Source: Micromonospora sp. WMMD812 (GTDB lineage: Bacteria > Actinomycetota > Actinomycetes > Mycobacteriales > Micromonosporaceae). From it: 64,000 nt of DNA. The translations under genes were made by a program, and so were the position numbers. The notes under the pieces were generated by a model that saw nothing but the letters and a program-made list of their open reading frames with translations, did no database searches and was not told where the DNA came from. The stretch spans positions 2,316,001 to 2,380,000 of the forward strand of contig NZ_CP114904.1 in the NCBI RefSeq assembly GCF_027497215.1, read 5' to 3'. Below are positions 1-9,099 of this stretch, piece after piece (the first letter of the stretch is position 1; the number at the start of each line of letters is the position of its first letter).

Positions 1-966
1 GCCGCGCTCTACTCCCTCGGCGCGTGGGGGCCGGACCGGCGGCTGTCCCGCCGGCTGCGGATCGGCGTCATCGTCACCATGTTCGCCTGGCTCGGCGTCT
101 ACTACGCGGTCACCGTCGGCAGCATCCCGGCCGACGCGTTCGCCCACGCCGTCGGGCCGGTGCCCCCGGTGCTCGCCGCCATGGTGAGCGGGGTGCTGGT
201 CAACGGGCTGTACTTCGGGTTCGCGTACTTCTTCGGCGAGACCGCGTGGCTGGCCGCGCACCGGCAGCACGAGCTGGCGGCACAGGCGGAGGAGCTGCGC
301 CGCTCGCAGGCCGAGGCGCGCGGGCGGGCGGTGATCGGCGAGCGGGTACGCATCGCCCGCGAGCTGCACGACGTGGTCGCCCACCACGTGTCGGTGATGG
401 GGGTGCAGGCGTCGGCGTGCCGGCGGGTCCTCGACCGCGACCTCGGCAAGGCACGCACGGCGTTGACCGCGATCGAGCAGACCGCCCGCACCGCCGTGGA
501 CGAGCTGCGCCGGATGCTCGGTGTGCTGCGCGCCGGCGAGAGCGACCCGGCCCGCGCCGAGCCGCCCGCCGGGGTCGACCAGATCGCCGCGGTGGTCGAC
601 CGCGCCCGCGACGCCGGTCTGCGGGCCACCCTCGGTGTGTACGGGGACCCGGCGCCGCTGCCGGAGTCGGTCTCCCAGGCGGTGTACCGGGTCGTCCAGG
701 AGGCGGTGACCAACGTGCTCCGGCACGCGACCGGCGCGGGCGTGCTCGACGTCCGGATCCGGTACCTCGCCCGGGAGGTGGAGGTCGACGTGACCGACGA
801 CGGACGACCCACCCGCCCGCCCAACCCCGACGGGCTCGGCCTGGTCGGCATGCGCGAGCGGGTCGGCACGCACGACGGCACGCTGGAGGTGGGTCCGCGC
901 GCGGGCGGCGGTTGGCGGGTCCGCGCCCGGTTCCCGGTGCCGGTCGCCGTGCCGGAGCCGGCGTGA
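1..966 (+). CDS. Sensor histidine kinase, NarL-partner type (5' end outside window)
   Basis: Membrane sensor kinase that autophosphorylates on His and passes the phosphate to the response regulator encoded next. The reading frame is open from base 1, so the N-terminus lies outside. Visible are hydrophobic membrane segments up to about codon 75, a HisKA_3 dimerisation/phosphoacceptor box RELHDVVAHH (His about codon 123 counted from base 1) and a compact HATPase with the G-box GLGLVGMRERVG near codon 280. This box and the short ATPase are typical of kinases paired with LuxR-type regulators. The stop overlaps the next start by 4 bp (GTGA), so the two are translationally coupled. The signal sensed is unknown. 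Confidence 0.93.
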   Translation, partial: AALYSLGAWGPDRRLSRRLRIGVIVTMFAWLGVYYAVTVGSIPADAFAHAVGPVPPVLAAMVSGVLVNGLYFGFAYFFGETAWLAAHRQHELAAQAEELRRSQAEARGRAVIGERVRIARELHDVVAHHVSVMGVQASACRRVLDRDLGKARTALTAIEQTARTAVDELRRMLGVLRAGESDPARAEPPAGVDQIAAVVDRARDAGLRATLGVYGDPAPLPESVSQAVYRVVQEAVTNVLRHATGAGVLDVRIRYLAREVEVDVTDDGRPTRPPNPDGLGLVGMRERVGTHDGTLEVGPRAGGGWRVRARFPVPVAVPEPA

Positions 967-1673
967 CCGCCGCGGCCGGGCCGGGGACCGACCGGCCCAT
1001 CCGGGTGCTGCTCGCCGACGACCAGCACCTGGTGCGTACCGGGTTTCGGGTCATCCTCGAGGTGGAGGACGACATCGAGGTGGTCGGCGAGGCCGCCGAC
1101 GGCGAGCGGGCGGTCAGCATGGCCCGGGCTCTCCGCCCGGACGTGGTGCTGATGGACGTGGAGATGCCCGGCGTCGACGGCCTCGAGGCGACCCGGCGGA
1201 TCGGCGTCTCGGCCTCCGCCGACGGGCCGGCCGTGCTGATCCTCACCACCTTCGACCGGGACGACTACCTGTTCGCCGCGCTGCGGGTCGGGGCGAGCGG
1301 CTTCCTGCTCAAGAACGGCACCCCGGAGGAGCTGGTCGAGGCGATCCGGGTGCTGGCCCGGGGCGACGGCCTGCTCGCCCCGGAGCTCACCCGTCGGGTG
1401 ATCGCCACCTTCGCCCGGCCCGGCGCGCCGAGCGACGTGGGCGGCGCGGAGACCGGGGACGCGGCGCTGCGCGACCTCACGCCACGCGAGCGTGAGGTGC
1501 TGGTCCTGGTCGCCCGGGGCGCGAGCAACGCGGAGATCGCCGCCGACCTGCACCTCGGCGAGGCGACGGTGAAGACACACGTGAGCCGGGTGCTGGCGAA
1601 GCTGGGGCTGCGCGACCGGGTCCAGGCGGTGGTCTTCGCGTACGAGCACGGGGTGGTCCGGGCCGGCGGTTGA
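963..1673 (+). CDS. NarL/FixJ-family response regulator (LuxR-type HTH)
   Basis: DNA-binding partner of the preceding kinase, 236 aa. The N-terminal receiver shows the acidic pair LLADDQHLVR and the phosphoacceptor Asp in VVLMDVEMPG; the C-terminal GerE/LuxR helix-turn-helix is LTPREREVLVLVARG followed by NAEIAADLHL and TVKTHVSRVL. The GTG start at 963 is chosen because it gives the usual 4-bp overlap with the kinase stop and places the receiver at the N-terminus. An ABC exporter follows after 80 bp and is a plausible target, which is inference only. Confidence 0.95.
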   Translation: MTAAAGPGTDRPIRVLLADDQHLVRTGFRVILEVEDDIEVVGEAADGERAVSMARALRPDVVLMDVEMPGVDGLEATRRIGVSASADGPAVLILTTFDRDDYLFAALRVGASGFLLKNGTPEELVEAIRVLARGDGLLAPELTRRVIATFARPGAPSDVGGAETGDAALRDLTPREREVLVLVARGASNAEIAADLHLGEATVKTHVSRVLAKLGLRDRVQAVVFAYEHGVVRAGG

Positions 1674-1741
1674 GGGGGTCCGTCGCGAGGCGGACCCCGG
1701 TTCTCCACCGGCGGGCGGACGGCGGCGGATGCGCGTCGATC

Positions 1742-1747
1742 TAGCGT
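1742..1747 (+). promoter_or_regulatory. -10 box of a leaderless promoter (ABC transporter)
   Basis: TAGCGT lies 6 nt before the GTG at 1754 and no Shine-Dalgarno sequence is present. This TANNNT-N6-start layout is the actinobacterial leaderless pattern and recurs through the window. Inference from spacing; no transcript data. Confidence 0.6.
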
Positions 1748-1753
1748 GGTCGC

Positions 1754-2647
1754 GTGACCAGTGTGCTCCACCTGGACGGCGTCGACCGTAGCTTCGGCGA
1801 CCGCCAGGTGCTCAGAAACGTGTCCTTCGACGTGGTCGCCGGGCGGATGACCGGCTTCGTCGGCGGCAACGGCGCCGGCAAGACCACCACCATGCGGATC
1901 ATCCTCGGCGTGCTCGCCGCCGACGCCGGCGAGGTGAGCTGGCAGGGGGCGCCGGTGACCCGGGAGGCTCGCCGGCGCTTCGGGTACATGCCGGAGGAAC
2001 GCGGCCTGTACCCGAAGATGAGCGTGCGCGAACAGGTGGTCTACCTGGGCCGGCTGCACGGCATGACCGCCGACGCGGCTCGCCGGGCCACCGACGCGCT
2101 GCTGGAGCGGGTCGGCCTGGCCGAGCGCGGCGACGACCTGCTGGAGACGCTCTCGCTGGGTAACCAGCAGCGTGCCCAGATCGCCGCCGCGCTGGTGCAC
2201 GACCCCGAGGTCCTCGTGCTCGACGAGCCGTTCTCCGGGCTGGACCCGCTGGCCGTCGACACCGTCGTCGCGGTGCTGCGGGAGCGGGCCGCCGCCGGCA
2301 TCCCGGTGCTGTTCTCCAGCCACCAGCTGGACGTGGTGGAGCGGCTCTGCGACGACCTGGTGATCATCGCCGACGGCGTGATCCGGGCCGCCGGCAGCCG
2401 CGAGCAGCTGCGGAAGACGTACACCTCGCCGCGGTTCGAGCTGGTGGTGGAGACCGACGCCGGCTGGCTGCGCGACCAGCCCGGGGTGACCCTGGTCGAC
2501 CTGGACGGCGCCCGCGCGGTGTTCGACCTCGCGCCGGGCGCCGACGAGCAGCCGGTGCTGCACGCGGCGCTCGCCCGCGGGCCGGTCCGCGCGTTCCGGC
2601 CGGTCAGCCCGTCCCTCACCGAGATCTTCCGAGAGGTCGCCCAGTGA
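1754..2647 (+). CDS. ABC transporter ATP-binding protein
   Basis: Cytoplasmic ATPase of an ABC exporter, 297 aa. Walker A is GGNGAGKTT (about residues 36-44), the signature is LSLGNQQR, Walker B is VLVLDEPFSG and the switch His follows in FSSHQLD. The about 70-residue C-terminal extension after the ATPase domain resembles NatA-type/daunorubicin-resistance-type exporters, which carry drugs, lipids or ions. The next gene overlaps by 4 bp and encodes the permease. The start is GTG behind a leaderless promoter. Substrate cannot be deduced. Confidence 0.95.
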   Translation: MTSVLHLDGVDRSFGDRQVLRNVSFDVVAGRMTGFVGGNGAGKTTTMRIILGVLAADAGEVSWQGAPVTREARRRFGYMPEERGLYPKMSVREQVVYLGRLHGMTADAARRATDALLERVGLAERGDDLLETLSLGNQQRAQIAAALVHDPEVLVLDEPFSGLDPLAVDTVVAVLRERAAAGIPVLFSSHQLDVVERLCDDLVIIADGVIRAAGSREQLRKTYTSPRFELVVETDAGWLRDQPGVTLVDLDGARAVFDLAPGADEQPVLHAALARGPVRAFRPVSPSLTEIFREVAQ

Positions 2648-3705
2648 ACACCATGCAGGCCACCCGGTTGGTCGCCGCCCGGGAGATCCGGGTCAAGCTG
2701 CGCGACCGGACCTTCCTGATCAGCACCCTGTTCTTCCTGCTCATCGCCGCCGCGGCGACCATCCTGCCGCCGCTGCTCTCCGGCGGACCGTCCAGCGTGG
2801 CGGTGACCGAGCAGGCAGCCGGGCCGCTGCGGGCGGCCGGGTTGGAGGTGCGCACGGTGCCCGACGACCGGGGCGCCGAGCAGGCCGTCCGCGACGGGGA
2901 CGTCGACGCCGCGGTGGTCGCCGGTCCGAAGGTGCTCGCCATGGACGAGGCGCCCGACGACGTGGTGTCCGCGCTGAGCACCCAACCTCCCGTCGAGCTG
3001 CTGGACCCGGACGCGGTGGACCCGGTGGTGGCCTTCCTCGTGCCGTTCGCCTTCGCGTTCATCTTCTTCGTGACGTCGCAGACCTTCGGCGTGCAGATCG
3101 CGCAGAGCATCATCGAGGAGAAGCAGACCCGGATCGTCGAGATCCTGGTCGCGGCGGTGCCGGTCCGGGCGCTGCTGGCCGGCAAGATGCTCGCCGGCAC
3201 CCTGCTCGCCCTCGGCCAGATCGCCCTGGTCGCCCTGGTCGCGGTGGCCGGCATGGCGTTCGGCGACGGTGGCGGGCTGCTCTCCCTGCTGGCGCCGGCG
3301 ATCGGCTGGTTCCTGCCGTTCTTCCTGCTGGGTTTCGTGCTGATTGCGGCGATGTGGGCGGCGGCCGGCGCGCTGGTCAACCGGCTCGAGGACATCGGCG
3401 GGGTGTCGATGCCGGTGCAGCTCGCGGTGATGCTGCCGTTCTTCGCGGTGATCTTCCTGAACGACAACACGACCGCCATGCGGATCCTGTCCTACCTGCC
3501 GTTCTCCGCACCGACCGCGATGCCGCTGCGGCTCTTCACCGGGGACGCGGCCGGCTGGGAGCCGGTGGTGTCGCTGGTCCTGCTGCTCGCCACGGCCGCC
3601 GCGTTCCTGCTCGCCGGGGCGCGGGTGTACGAGGGTGCGTTGCTGCGCACCAACGGTCGCACCTCGATCCGGACGGCCTGGCGGACGCGCGAGACGCTCG
3701 GCTGA
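2644..3705 (+). CDS. ABC-2 type transporter permease
   Basis: Membrane partner of the preceding ATPase, 353 aa, NatB-like layout: one N-terminal membrane helix (about residues 21-41), an extracellular loop of about 100 residues, then a cluster of five or so helices from about residue 118 to 335. The segment EEKQTRIVEILVAAV just after the second helix is the coupling-type motif typical of ABC-2 permeases. GTG start overlaps the ATPase stop by 4 bp. A hairpin terminator follows the stop. Confidence 0.93.
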   Translation: MNTMQATRLVAAREIRVKLRDRTFLISTLFFLLIAAAATILPPLLSGGPSSVAVTEQAAGPLRAAGLEVRTVPDDRGAEQAVRDGDVDAAVVAGPKVLAMDEAPDDVVSALSTQPPVELLDPDAVDPVVAFLVPFAFAFIFFVTSQTFGVQIAQSIIEEKQTRIVEILVAAVPVRALLAGKMLAGTLLALGQIALVALVAVAGMAFGDGGGLLSLLAPAIGWFLPFFLLGFVLIAAMWAAAGALVNRLEDIGGVSMPVQLAVMLPFFAVIFLNDNTTAMRILSYLPFSAPTAMPLRLFTGDAAGWEPVVSLVLLLATAAAFLLAGARVYEGALLRTNGRTSIRTAWRTRETLG

Positions 3706-3718
3706 CCCGACCGCGACC

Positions 3719-3765
3719 CTGCGCCGGCGGCCGGTCGGGTGAGCCCGGCCGGTTCGCCGGCGCAG
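3719..3765. terminator. Bidirectional hairpin terminator between convergent genes
   Basis: An 11-bp perfect inverted repeat, CTGCGCCGGCG (3719-3729) and its complement (3755-3765), with further C/G-rich pairing inside. It sits between the ABC permease stop (3705) and the stop of the convergent DUF402 gene (3772). No T-tract, as usual for high-GC actinobacteria. Confidence 0.65.
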
Positions 3766-3771
3766 AGCCGG

Positions 3772-4386
3772 TCAGCAGGGGACGGTGTGCCAGCCGGCGG
3801 GCAGCCGGGGCACCGGCCAGGCCGGGTCGGGCTTCCACGACGCCCAGCTCTCGTCCCACCAGCGCTGCCCGGCGTCGAGCAGACCCGCGATCCGGTCGCC
3901 CTCAGCACGGATCGCGTCGGCCATCCCCGGGTAGCGCCCCTCGGCGAGGCGCTGGGCGAACATCTCCACGTCCTTCCAGACGTAGCGGTCCGCGTCCGCG
4001 CCCCACCAGAGGTCCAGCTCGTGGTCGAGGGTGTCGACCCCGATGGGCGTACGCCGCAGCGGGTCCTGGAGGTTGAAGTACCAGCCGGCGAAGGCGCGGT
4101 CCGGGCCGGACCAGAAGACGTCGACCGAGTGGGCCTCGCCGGGGCGCTGGAGCATCAGCTTGCCGTGACCGCTCCAGGCCCGGTGCCCGGCGGTCTGCCA
4201 CGGGTGCCGGCCGCAGGGGAACGAGCCGGATTCCGGAAAACCGAACTCGGCGCCCGGCGGCAGGTAGAGGGCGAGCAGGTCGGGTGAGTCCTCGACGCAG
4301 ATCGTCGGGCAGCCGAACCACACCTCGCCGAGCAGAACTTCGCGCCGGACGACCACGTCGCCCGGCGCGAACCGTCGGTCCGTCAC
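3772..4386 (-). CDS. DUF402 domain protein
   Basis: Cytoplasmic protein of 204 aa resembling the DUF402/FomD-like family; characterised relatives hydrolyse nucleotide-linked compounds (nucleoside di-/triphosphates or cytidylyl-phosphonates). Supporting signs are WYFNLQDPLRRT, the acidic/aromatic DHELDLWWGAD and the motif KDVEMFAQRLAEG, in the order expected for that beta-barrel fold. GTG start. It begins 7 bp after the YebC stop, so the two are probably co-transcribed. Exact substrate unknown. Confidence 0.8.
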   Translation of the reverse strand: MTDRRFAPGDVVVRREVLLGEVWFGCPTICVEDSPDLLALYLPPGAEFGFPESGSFPCGRHPWQTAGHRAWSGHGKLMLQRPGEAHSVDVFWSGPDRAFAGWYFNLQDPLRRTPIGVDTLDHELDLWWGADADRYVWKDVEMFAQRLAEGRYPGMADAIRAEGDRIAGLLDAGQRWWDESWASWKPDPAWPVPRLPAGWHTVPC

Positions 4387-4393
4387 GGCCGGA

Positions 4394-5143
4394 TCAGCCG
4401 ACCGCCGCCATGATCTCGTCGCTGACGTCGAAGTTCGCGTAGACGTTCTGCACGTCGTCGCAGTCCTCCAGGACGTCGATCAGCTTGAAGATCTTGCGCG
4501 CGCCCTCCTCGTCCAGGGGGACGTTCACGCTCGGGATCAGCGAGGACTCGGCCGACTCGTACTCGATGCCGGCGTCCTGCAGCGCGGTGCGTACGGCGAG
4601 CAGGTCGGTCGGCTCGGAGACCACCTCGAACGCCTCACCGAGGTCGTTGACCTCCTCGGCGCCGGCGTCGAGCACCGCCATCATGACGTCGTCCTCGGTC
4701 GTGCCGGCCTTGGGCACGATCACCACGCCCTTGCGGGAGAACATGTACGACACCGAGCCGGCGTCGGCCAGCGAACCGCCGTTGCGGGTCAGCGCCGTCC
4801 GCACCTCGGTCGCCGCGCGGTTGCGGTTGTCGGTCAGGCACTCGATCAGCATTGCCACACCGCTCGGGCCGTACCCCTCGTACATGATCGTCTGCCAGTC
4901 GGCGCCGCCGGCCTCCAGGCCGGAGCCGCGCTTGACCGCGCGATCGATGTTGTCGTTGGGGACCGAGTTCTTCTTCGCCTTCTGGATGGCGTCGTAGAGG
5001 GTCGGGTTACCGGCCGGGTCACCGCCGCCGGTCCGGGCCGCCACCTCGACGTTCTTGATCAGCTTGGCGAACATCTTGCCGCGCTTGGCGTCGATGACGG
5101 CCTTCTTGTGCTTGGTGGTCGCCCACTTTGAGTGGCCGGACAT
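4394..5143 (-). CDS. YebC/PmpR-family regulatory/translation factor
   Basis: 249-aa member of the YebC/TACO1 family, known as a DNA-binding regulator in some bacteria and as a factor relieving ribosome stalling in others. The family start [20 protein letters not shown], the Lys/Arg-rich helix and the conserved [15 protein letters not shown] segment are all present; length is standard. ATG with strong GGAGGTAG ribosome site. In many actinobacteria yebC lies between pdxT and ruvCAB; pdxT is upstream here but a DUF402 gene replaces ruvC downstream. Confidence 0.96.
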   Translation of the reverse strand: MSGHSKWATTKHKKAVIDAKRGKMFAKLIKNVEVAARTGGGDPAGNPTLYDAIQKAKKNSVPNDNIDRAVKRGSGLEAGGADWQTIMYEGYGPSGVAMLIECLTDNRNRAATEVRTALTRNGGSLADAGSVSYMFSRKGVVIVPKAGTTEDDVMMAVLDAGAEEVNDLGEAFEVVSEPTDLLAVRTALQDAGIEYESAESSLIPSVNVPLDEEGARKIFKLIDVLEDCDDVQNVYANFDVSDEIMAAVG

Positions 5144-5533
5144 CTGCTACCTCCGTCTGTCATTCCACGCCTGCGTCGACTGCAAGGCCGATTCACGCCG
5201 CAGCGGGCGATCCGGCGGCCGGTCGACTCCCGCGGGAAACGCCACGCGGGCGGACGGCCCTGTCGAACCGCGGCAATCCTACCGAGGTCGTGCCCCGGCA
5301 TGTCACACCCGGCTACCACCGGGGACGGCGCCGCGCGTCCGGGCGCACCCCATGGACAACGACCGGCGGCCGGAAAACATGCCCGACCGGCACCTGTCGC
5401 GTCCGGCCGGGGTGCTGGTCGGCCCGGCCCGGCGGTCGTCGGCGGGCCCGGTCGCGCCACAGCTCAGGGGCCGTGGCGACGCGGATCAGCGGCCCTGGCG
5501 ACGCGGTTCAGCGACGCGGCTCGGGCGGCGCGT
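5144..5533. other. Intergenic region upstream of yebC, with a 22-bp tandem repeat
   Basis: No gene is seen. The end next to yebC holds its ribosome site. At the other end, directly after the pdxT stop, two adjacent 22-bp units (5469-5490 and 5491-5512) match at 20 of 22 positions; each begins GGCC and contains TGGCGACGCGG. The middle is featureless GC-rich sequence. Confidence 0.6.
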
Positions 5534-6163
5534 TCAGGCGGCGCGCACCAGGTCGACGAAGTAGCGGTGCAGCCGCCGGTCGCCGGTCAACTCCGGGTGG
5601 AACGAGGTGGCCAGCAGGTTGCCCTGCCGCACCGCCACGACCCGCCCGGCCGCCGGACCCTCGGTGACCCGGCCCAGCACCTCGACGCCCTCGCCGACCC
5701 GCTCCACCCACGGCGCGCGGATGAACACCGCGTGGAACGGCTCGCCCTCGACGCCGCTGATCTCCACCGGCGCCTCGAACGAGTCGACCTGCCGGCCGAA
5801 GGCGTTGCGCCGGACCGTCATCGCGATCCCGTCGAAACCGCGCTGGTCGGGGCGGCCGTCCAGCACCTCGGTGGCCAACATGATCATGCCGGCGCAGGAG
5901 CCGTAGACCGGCATCCCGGCCGCGATCCGCTTGTCGATCGGCTCGCGCAGCTCGAACACGTCGACCAGCTTGCTGATCGTGGTGGACTCGCCGCCGGGGA
6001 TCACCAGCCCGTCGACGGCGTCCAGCTCGTGCGGACGGCGCACCGGGCGGGCGTCCGCGCCCGCCGCGGCCAGGGCCGCGACGTGTTCGCGGACGTCGCC
6101 CTGCAGGGCGAGCACCCCGACGACGGGCGCCCCGCTCGGCACGGAGCCGTTCCGCGCGCTCAC
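5534..6163 (-). CDS. pdxT: Pyridoxal 5'-phosphate synthase glutaminase subunit PdxT
   Basis: Class I glutamine amidotransferase subunit of the DXP-independent PLP synthase; it releases ammonia from glutamine and channels it to PdxS. 209 aa. Visible are [13 protein letters not shown], the oxyanion strand [10 protein letters not shown], the nucleophile Cys90 in [10 protein letters not shown] and the C-terminal His-Glu of the triad in [12 protein letters not shown] start at 6163 overlaps the pdxS stop by 4 bp, so PdxS and PdxT are made in a coupled way. Confidence 0.97.
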   Translation of the reverse strand: MSARNGSVPSGAPVVGVLALQGDVREHVAALAAAGADARPVRRPHELDAVDGLVIPGGESTTISKLVDVFELREPIDKRIAAGMPVYGSCAGMIMLATEVLDGRPDQRGFDGIAMTVRRNAFGRQVDSFEAPVEISGVEGEPFHAVFIRAPWVERVGEGVEVLGRVTEGPAAGRVVAVRQGNLLATSFHPELTGDRRLHRYFVDLVRAA

Positions 6164-7077
6164 CAGCCGCGCTCGGCCAGCCGGTGCGGCTGCGGGATCT
6201 CGTCGACGTTGATGCCGACCATCGCCTCGCCGAGACCGCGGGAGACCTTCGCCAGCACGTCCGGGTCGTCGTGGAAGGTGGTGGCCTTGACGATCGCGGC
6301 GGCGCGCTGGGCCGGGTTGCCGGACTTGAAGATGCCCGAGCCGACGAAGACGCCCTCGGCGCCGAGCTGCATCATCATGGCGGCGTCGGCCGGGGTGGCG
6401 ATGCCACCGGCCGTGAAGAGCACCACCGGCAGCTTGCCGGTCTCGGCGATCTCCTTGACCAACTCGTACGGGGCCTGCAGCTCCTTGGCCGCGACGAACA
6501 GCTCGTCGGCGGGCAGCGACTGGAGCCGGCGGATCTCCTGACGGATCCTGCGCATGTGGGTGGTGGCGTTGGAGACGTCACCGGTGCCGGCCTCGCCCTT
6601 CGAGCGGATCATGGCGGCGCCCTCGGTGATCCGGCGCAGCGCCTCGCCCAGGTTGGTCGCGCCGCAGACGAAGGGGACGGTGAACGCCCACTTGTCAATG
6701 TGGTTCTCGTAGTCGGCCGGGGTCAGCACCTCGGACTCGTCGACGTAGTCGACGCCGAGCGACTGGAGGACCTGCGCCTCCACGAAGTGACCGATGCGGG
6801 CCTTCGCCATCACCGGGATGGAGACGGCGTTGATGATCCCGTCGATCATGTCGGGGTCGCTCATGCGGGACACGCCGCCCTGCGCGCGGATGTCGGCGGG
6901 CACCCGCTCCAGCGCCATGACGGCGACGGCTCCGGCGTCCTCAGCGATCTTGGCCTGCTCGGGGGTGACCACGTCCATGATCACGCCGCCCTTGAGCATC
7001 TCGGCCATGCCGCGCTTGACGCGGGCAGTGCCGACGACCGGGGTGCCGGTGGTGTTCTGGGCGGTGGTTTCGGGCAC
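6160..7077 (-). CDS. pdxS: Pyridoxal 5'-phosphate synthase lyase subunit PdxS
   Basis: Builds PLP from ribose 5-phosphate, glyceraldehyde 3-phosphate and PdxT-derived ammonia; forms a dodecameric ring. 305 aa, normal length. The family core is clear: [36 protein letters not shown], the catalytic Lys in [10 protein letters not shown] and the phosphate loop [14 protein letters not shown] start. Upstream on the minus strand is a TAGCAT box about 50 nt before the start, a candidate -10. Confidence 0.98.
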   Translation of the reverse strand: MPETTAQNTTGTPVVGTARVKRGMAEMLKGGVIMDVVTPEQAKIAEDAGAVAVMALERVPADIRAQGGVSRMSDPDMIDGIINAVSIPVMAKARIGHFVEAQVLQSLGVDYVDESEVLTPADYENHIDKWAFTVPFVCGATNLGEALRRITEGAAMIRSKGEAGTGDVSNATTHMRRIRQEIRRLQSLPADELFVAAKELQAPYELVKEIAETGKLPVVLFTAGGIATPADAAMMMQLGAEGVFVGSGIFKSGNPAQRAAAIVKATTFHDDPDVLAKVSRGLGEAMVGINVDEIPQPHRLAERGW

Positions 7078-7351
7078 GGGTTATCGCTCCTCGGGCGTGC
7101 TCGGGGGGTGGCAGCGAAAATGCTACGCCCGGCTCAACGCCCGTCCGACAGCCAATCAGACCCCCGGTGGCCTGCATTGTGTCGGCCGTCACCGGCGCCG
7201 GGCCAGCGGGACAGCGCCCGGCAGCGAGCGCCCGCGGCCGGGCGAGCACGGACCGATCCAGCCTCGCCGCCGAGACGATCGGGACGCCCGACGCAGCGAC
7301 CGCAGGATGGGCCGGACTCGACAATCGACCCGATCGGCCGCGAACCGGCCG

Positions 7352-7855
7352 TCAGCCGGTGGGGACGTCGGCCGGGGCCGTCAGGGTCGGGTCGTCGATG
7401 TCGAAATAACGCGGCCACTCCCGGCCGCGCCCCATCCGCAACAGGCGCACCAGCGGACGGCCGCGGGCCGTCCGGGCATCCCGGACCAGGTCGGTGTGCA
7501 CCTGCCGGGCCAGCGCGAGCCGGCGGCTGGCCGCGATCACCGCCTCGCAGTCCGGGGCGGCCGGGTCCAGCTGCACGGACCGCAGCTGGCGGGTCAGGTC
7601 GTTCTCGGCCGCCTCCCGCTCCTCCGGCCGGGCGTCCAGCGCGATCCGCGCCGCCGCGTACAGCTCGACGCCGTAGCGCCGCTCCGCGAGCACCGCGGCG
7701 GCCGCCGCGCGGCGCAGCAGGTGGGCTTCGAGAGCACGGGCGGCCAGCTCCGCGCGGGCGTGCAGCCGCTGCACCCGGCCGGCCGTCCAGATCAGGTACG
7801 CCGAGACCAGCCCGACGACCACGATCGCGCCCACCACCCACCGCATGCCCGGCAT
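7352..7855 (-). CDS. Small membrane-anchored protein of the PIM locus, unknown function
   Basis: 167 aa. One N-terminal membrane helix (about residues 5-24, WVVGAIVVVGLVSAYLIW) followed by a long helical, Ala/Arg/Leu-rich cytoplasmic part (residues 28-130) with a likely coiled coil, and a Pro-containing tail. The helix-then-helical-bundle order faintly recalls LemA-type proteins, but no motif is decisive. It lies between pimA and pdxS, where actinobacteria often keep a small conserved membrane protein, and probably belongs to the pimA transcript (82-bp gap). Confidence 0.75.
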   Translation of the reverse strand: MPGMRWVVGAIVVVGLVSAYLIWTAGRVQRLHARAELAARALEAHLLRRAAAAAVLAERRYGVELYAAARIALDARPEEREAAENDLTRQLRSVQLDPAAPDCEAVIAASRRLALARQVHTDLVRDARTARGRPLVRLLRMGRGREWPRYFDIDDPTLTAPADVPTG

Positions 7856-7937
7856 CGTAGTGCTGCTCCCATCCGGTCGCGGCGGCCCGGCCGGCGGGGA
7901 GGGTCAGGTCACGCCGACGCCCGCCCCGCCCCACGGC

Positions 7938-9098
7938 TCAGCCCAGCCCCACCCACTCCTGGTCGATGACCCGCCCGTCGGTGGCCTCGATCGCCGCCGC
8001 GTACACCTCGACGACCCGCCGGGCCACTACGGGCCAGTCGAAGGTCGCCACCACCTGGTCGCCGCAGGCGGTCAGCGCGGCCCGCGCCGACGCGTCGTCG
8101 AGCAGCTCGACCAGCGCGTCGCGCAGCGCCGCCGGGTTCCCGGTCGGGAACAGCCGCCCGGCCCGGCCGCCGTCGAGCACCCGGCGGAACGCGTCGAGGT
8201 CACTGGCGACCACCGTGGTGCCGGCCGCGAGCGCCTCGGTGAGGATCATCCCGAACGACTCGCCGCCGGTGTTCGGCGCCACGTAGAGGTGCGCGCTGCG
8301 CAGCATCCGCGCCTTGACCTCCTCGGACACGAGCCCGAGGAAGGTGACCCGGTCGCGCAGCGCGGCCGGGAACTGGTCGTACAGGTCGTCCGGGTCGCCC
8401 GGCCCGGCCACCAGCAGCCGCAGTCCGGGTCGCCGCGGGGCCAGCTCGACGAACGCGTCGCGGAGCACCGGGAAGCCCTTGCGGGCCTCGGTGAATCGGC
8501 CCAGGAAGCCGAGCGTGCCGCCGGTGCCCGGCCCGCACTCCCCCGGCCACCCGGGCAGCGGCTCCGCGCCCGCGAACTTGGCCACCGCCACCCCGTTCGG
8601 GATCTCCGTCGCGCCGCCGTCCAGGTGCTCGACCTGCACCTTGCGGGCGAGCGCGCTGACCGCGATGCGGGCGGTGATGCGTTCCAGCACGATCTGGAGG
8701 ACGCCCTGCGCGGCGGCCAGCGCCCGGGACCGGGTGATCGCGGTGTGGAACGTGGCCACCACCGGGCCGCGTGCGGAGAGGACCGCGAGCAGCGACAGGC
8801 TCAGCGTCATCGGCTCGTGCACGTGCAGCACGTCGAAGTCGCCCCGGGTGATCCAGCGCCGGACCCGGGCGGTGGAGACCGGGCCGAACGCGATGCGGGC
8901 CACCGAGCCGTTGTAGGGCAGCGGGACCGCGCGCCCGGCCGGCACCACGTACGGCGGCAGCGGCGAGTCCTCGTCGGCCGGGGCGAGCACGCTGACCTCG
9001 TGACCGAGCGCGATCAGCGCCTCGGCCAGGTCCATGACGTGGTTCTGCACCCCGCCCGGAACGTCGAAGGAGTACGGGCACACGATGCCGACCCGCAC
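7938..9098 (-). CDS. pimA: Phosphatidylinositol alpha-mannosyltransferase PimA-like (GT4)
   Basis: Transfers mannose from GDP-mannose to phosphatidylinositol at the inner face of the membrane, first step of phosphatidylinositol mannoside synthesis. 386 aa, two Rossmann domains. Visible: MRVGIVCPYSFDVPGGVQNH at the N-terminus (GGVQ acceptor loop), DVLHVHEPMTLS, and the GT4 sugar-nucleotide site EXFGMILTEALAAG near residue 280-295. GTG start. Two bases separate it from the upstream acyltransferase stop; gene order pgsA-acyltransferase-pimA is the same as in mycobacteria, which supports the name. Confidence 0.95.
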   Translation of the reverse strand: MRVGIVCPYSFDVPGGVQNHVMDLAEALIALGHEVSVLAPADEDSPLPPYVVPAGRAVPLPYNGSVARIAFGPVSTARVRRWITRGDFDVLHVHEPMTLSLSLLAVLSARGPVVATFHTAITRSRALAAAQGVLQIVLERITARIAVSALARKVQVEHLDGGATEIPNGVAVAKFAGAEPLPGWPGECGPGTGGTLGFLGRFTEARKGFPVLRDAFVELAPRRPGLRLLVAGPGDPDDLYDQFPAALRDRVTFLGLVSEEVKARMLRSAHLYVAPNTGGESFGMILTEALAAGTTVVASDLDAFRRVLDGGRAGRLFPTGNPAALRDALVELLDDASARAALTACGDQVVATFDWPVVARRVVEVYAAAIEATDGRVIDQEWVGLG

Positions 9099-9099
9099 G

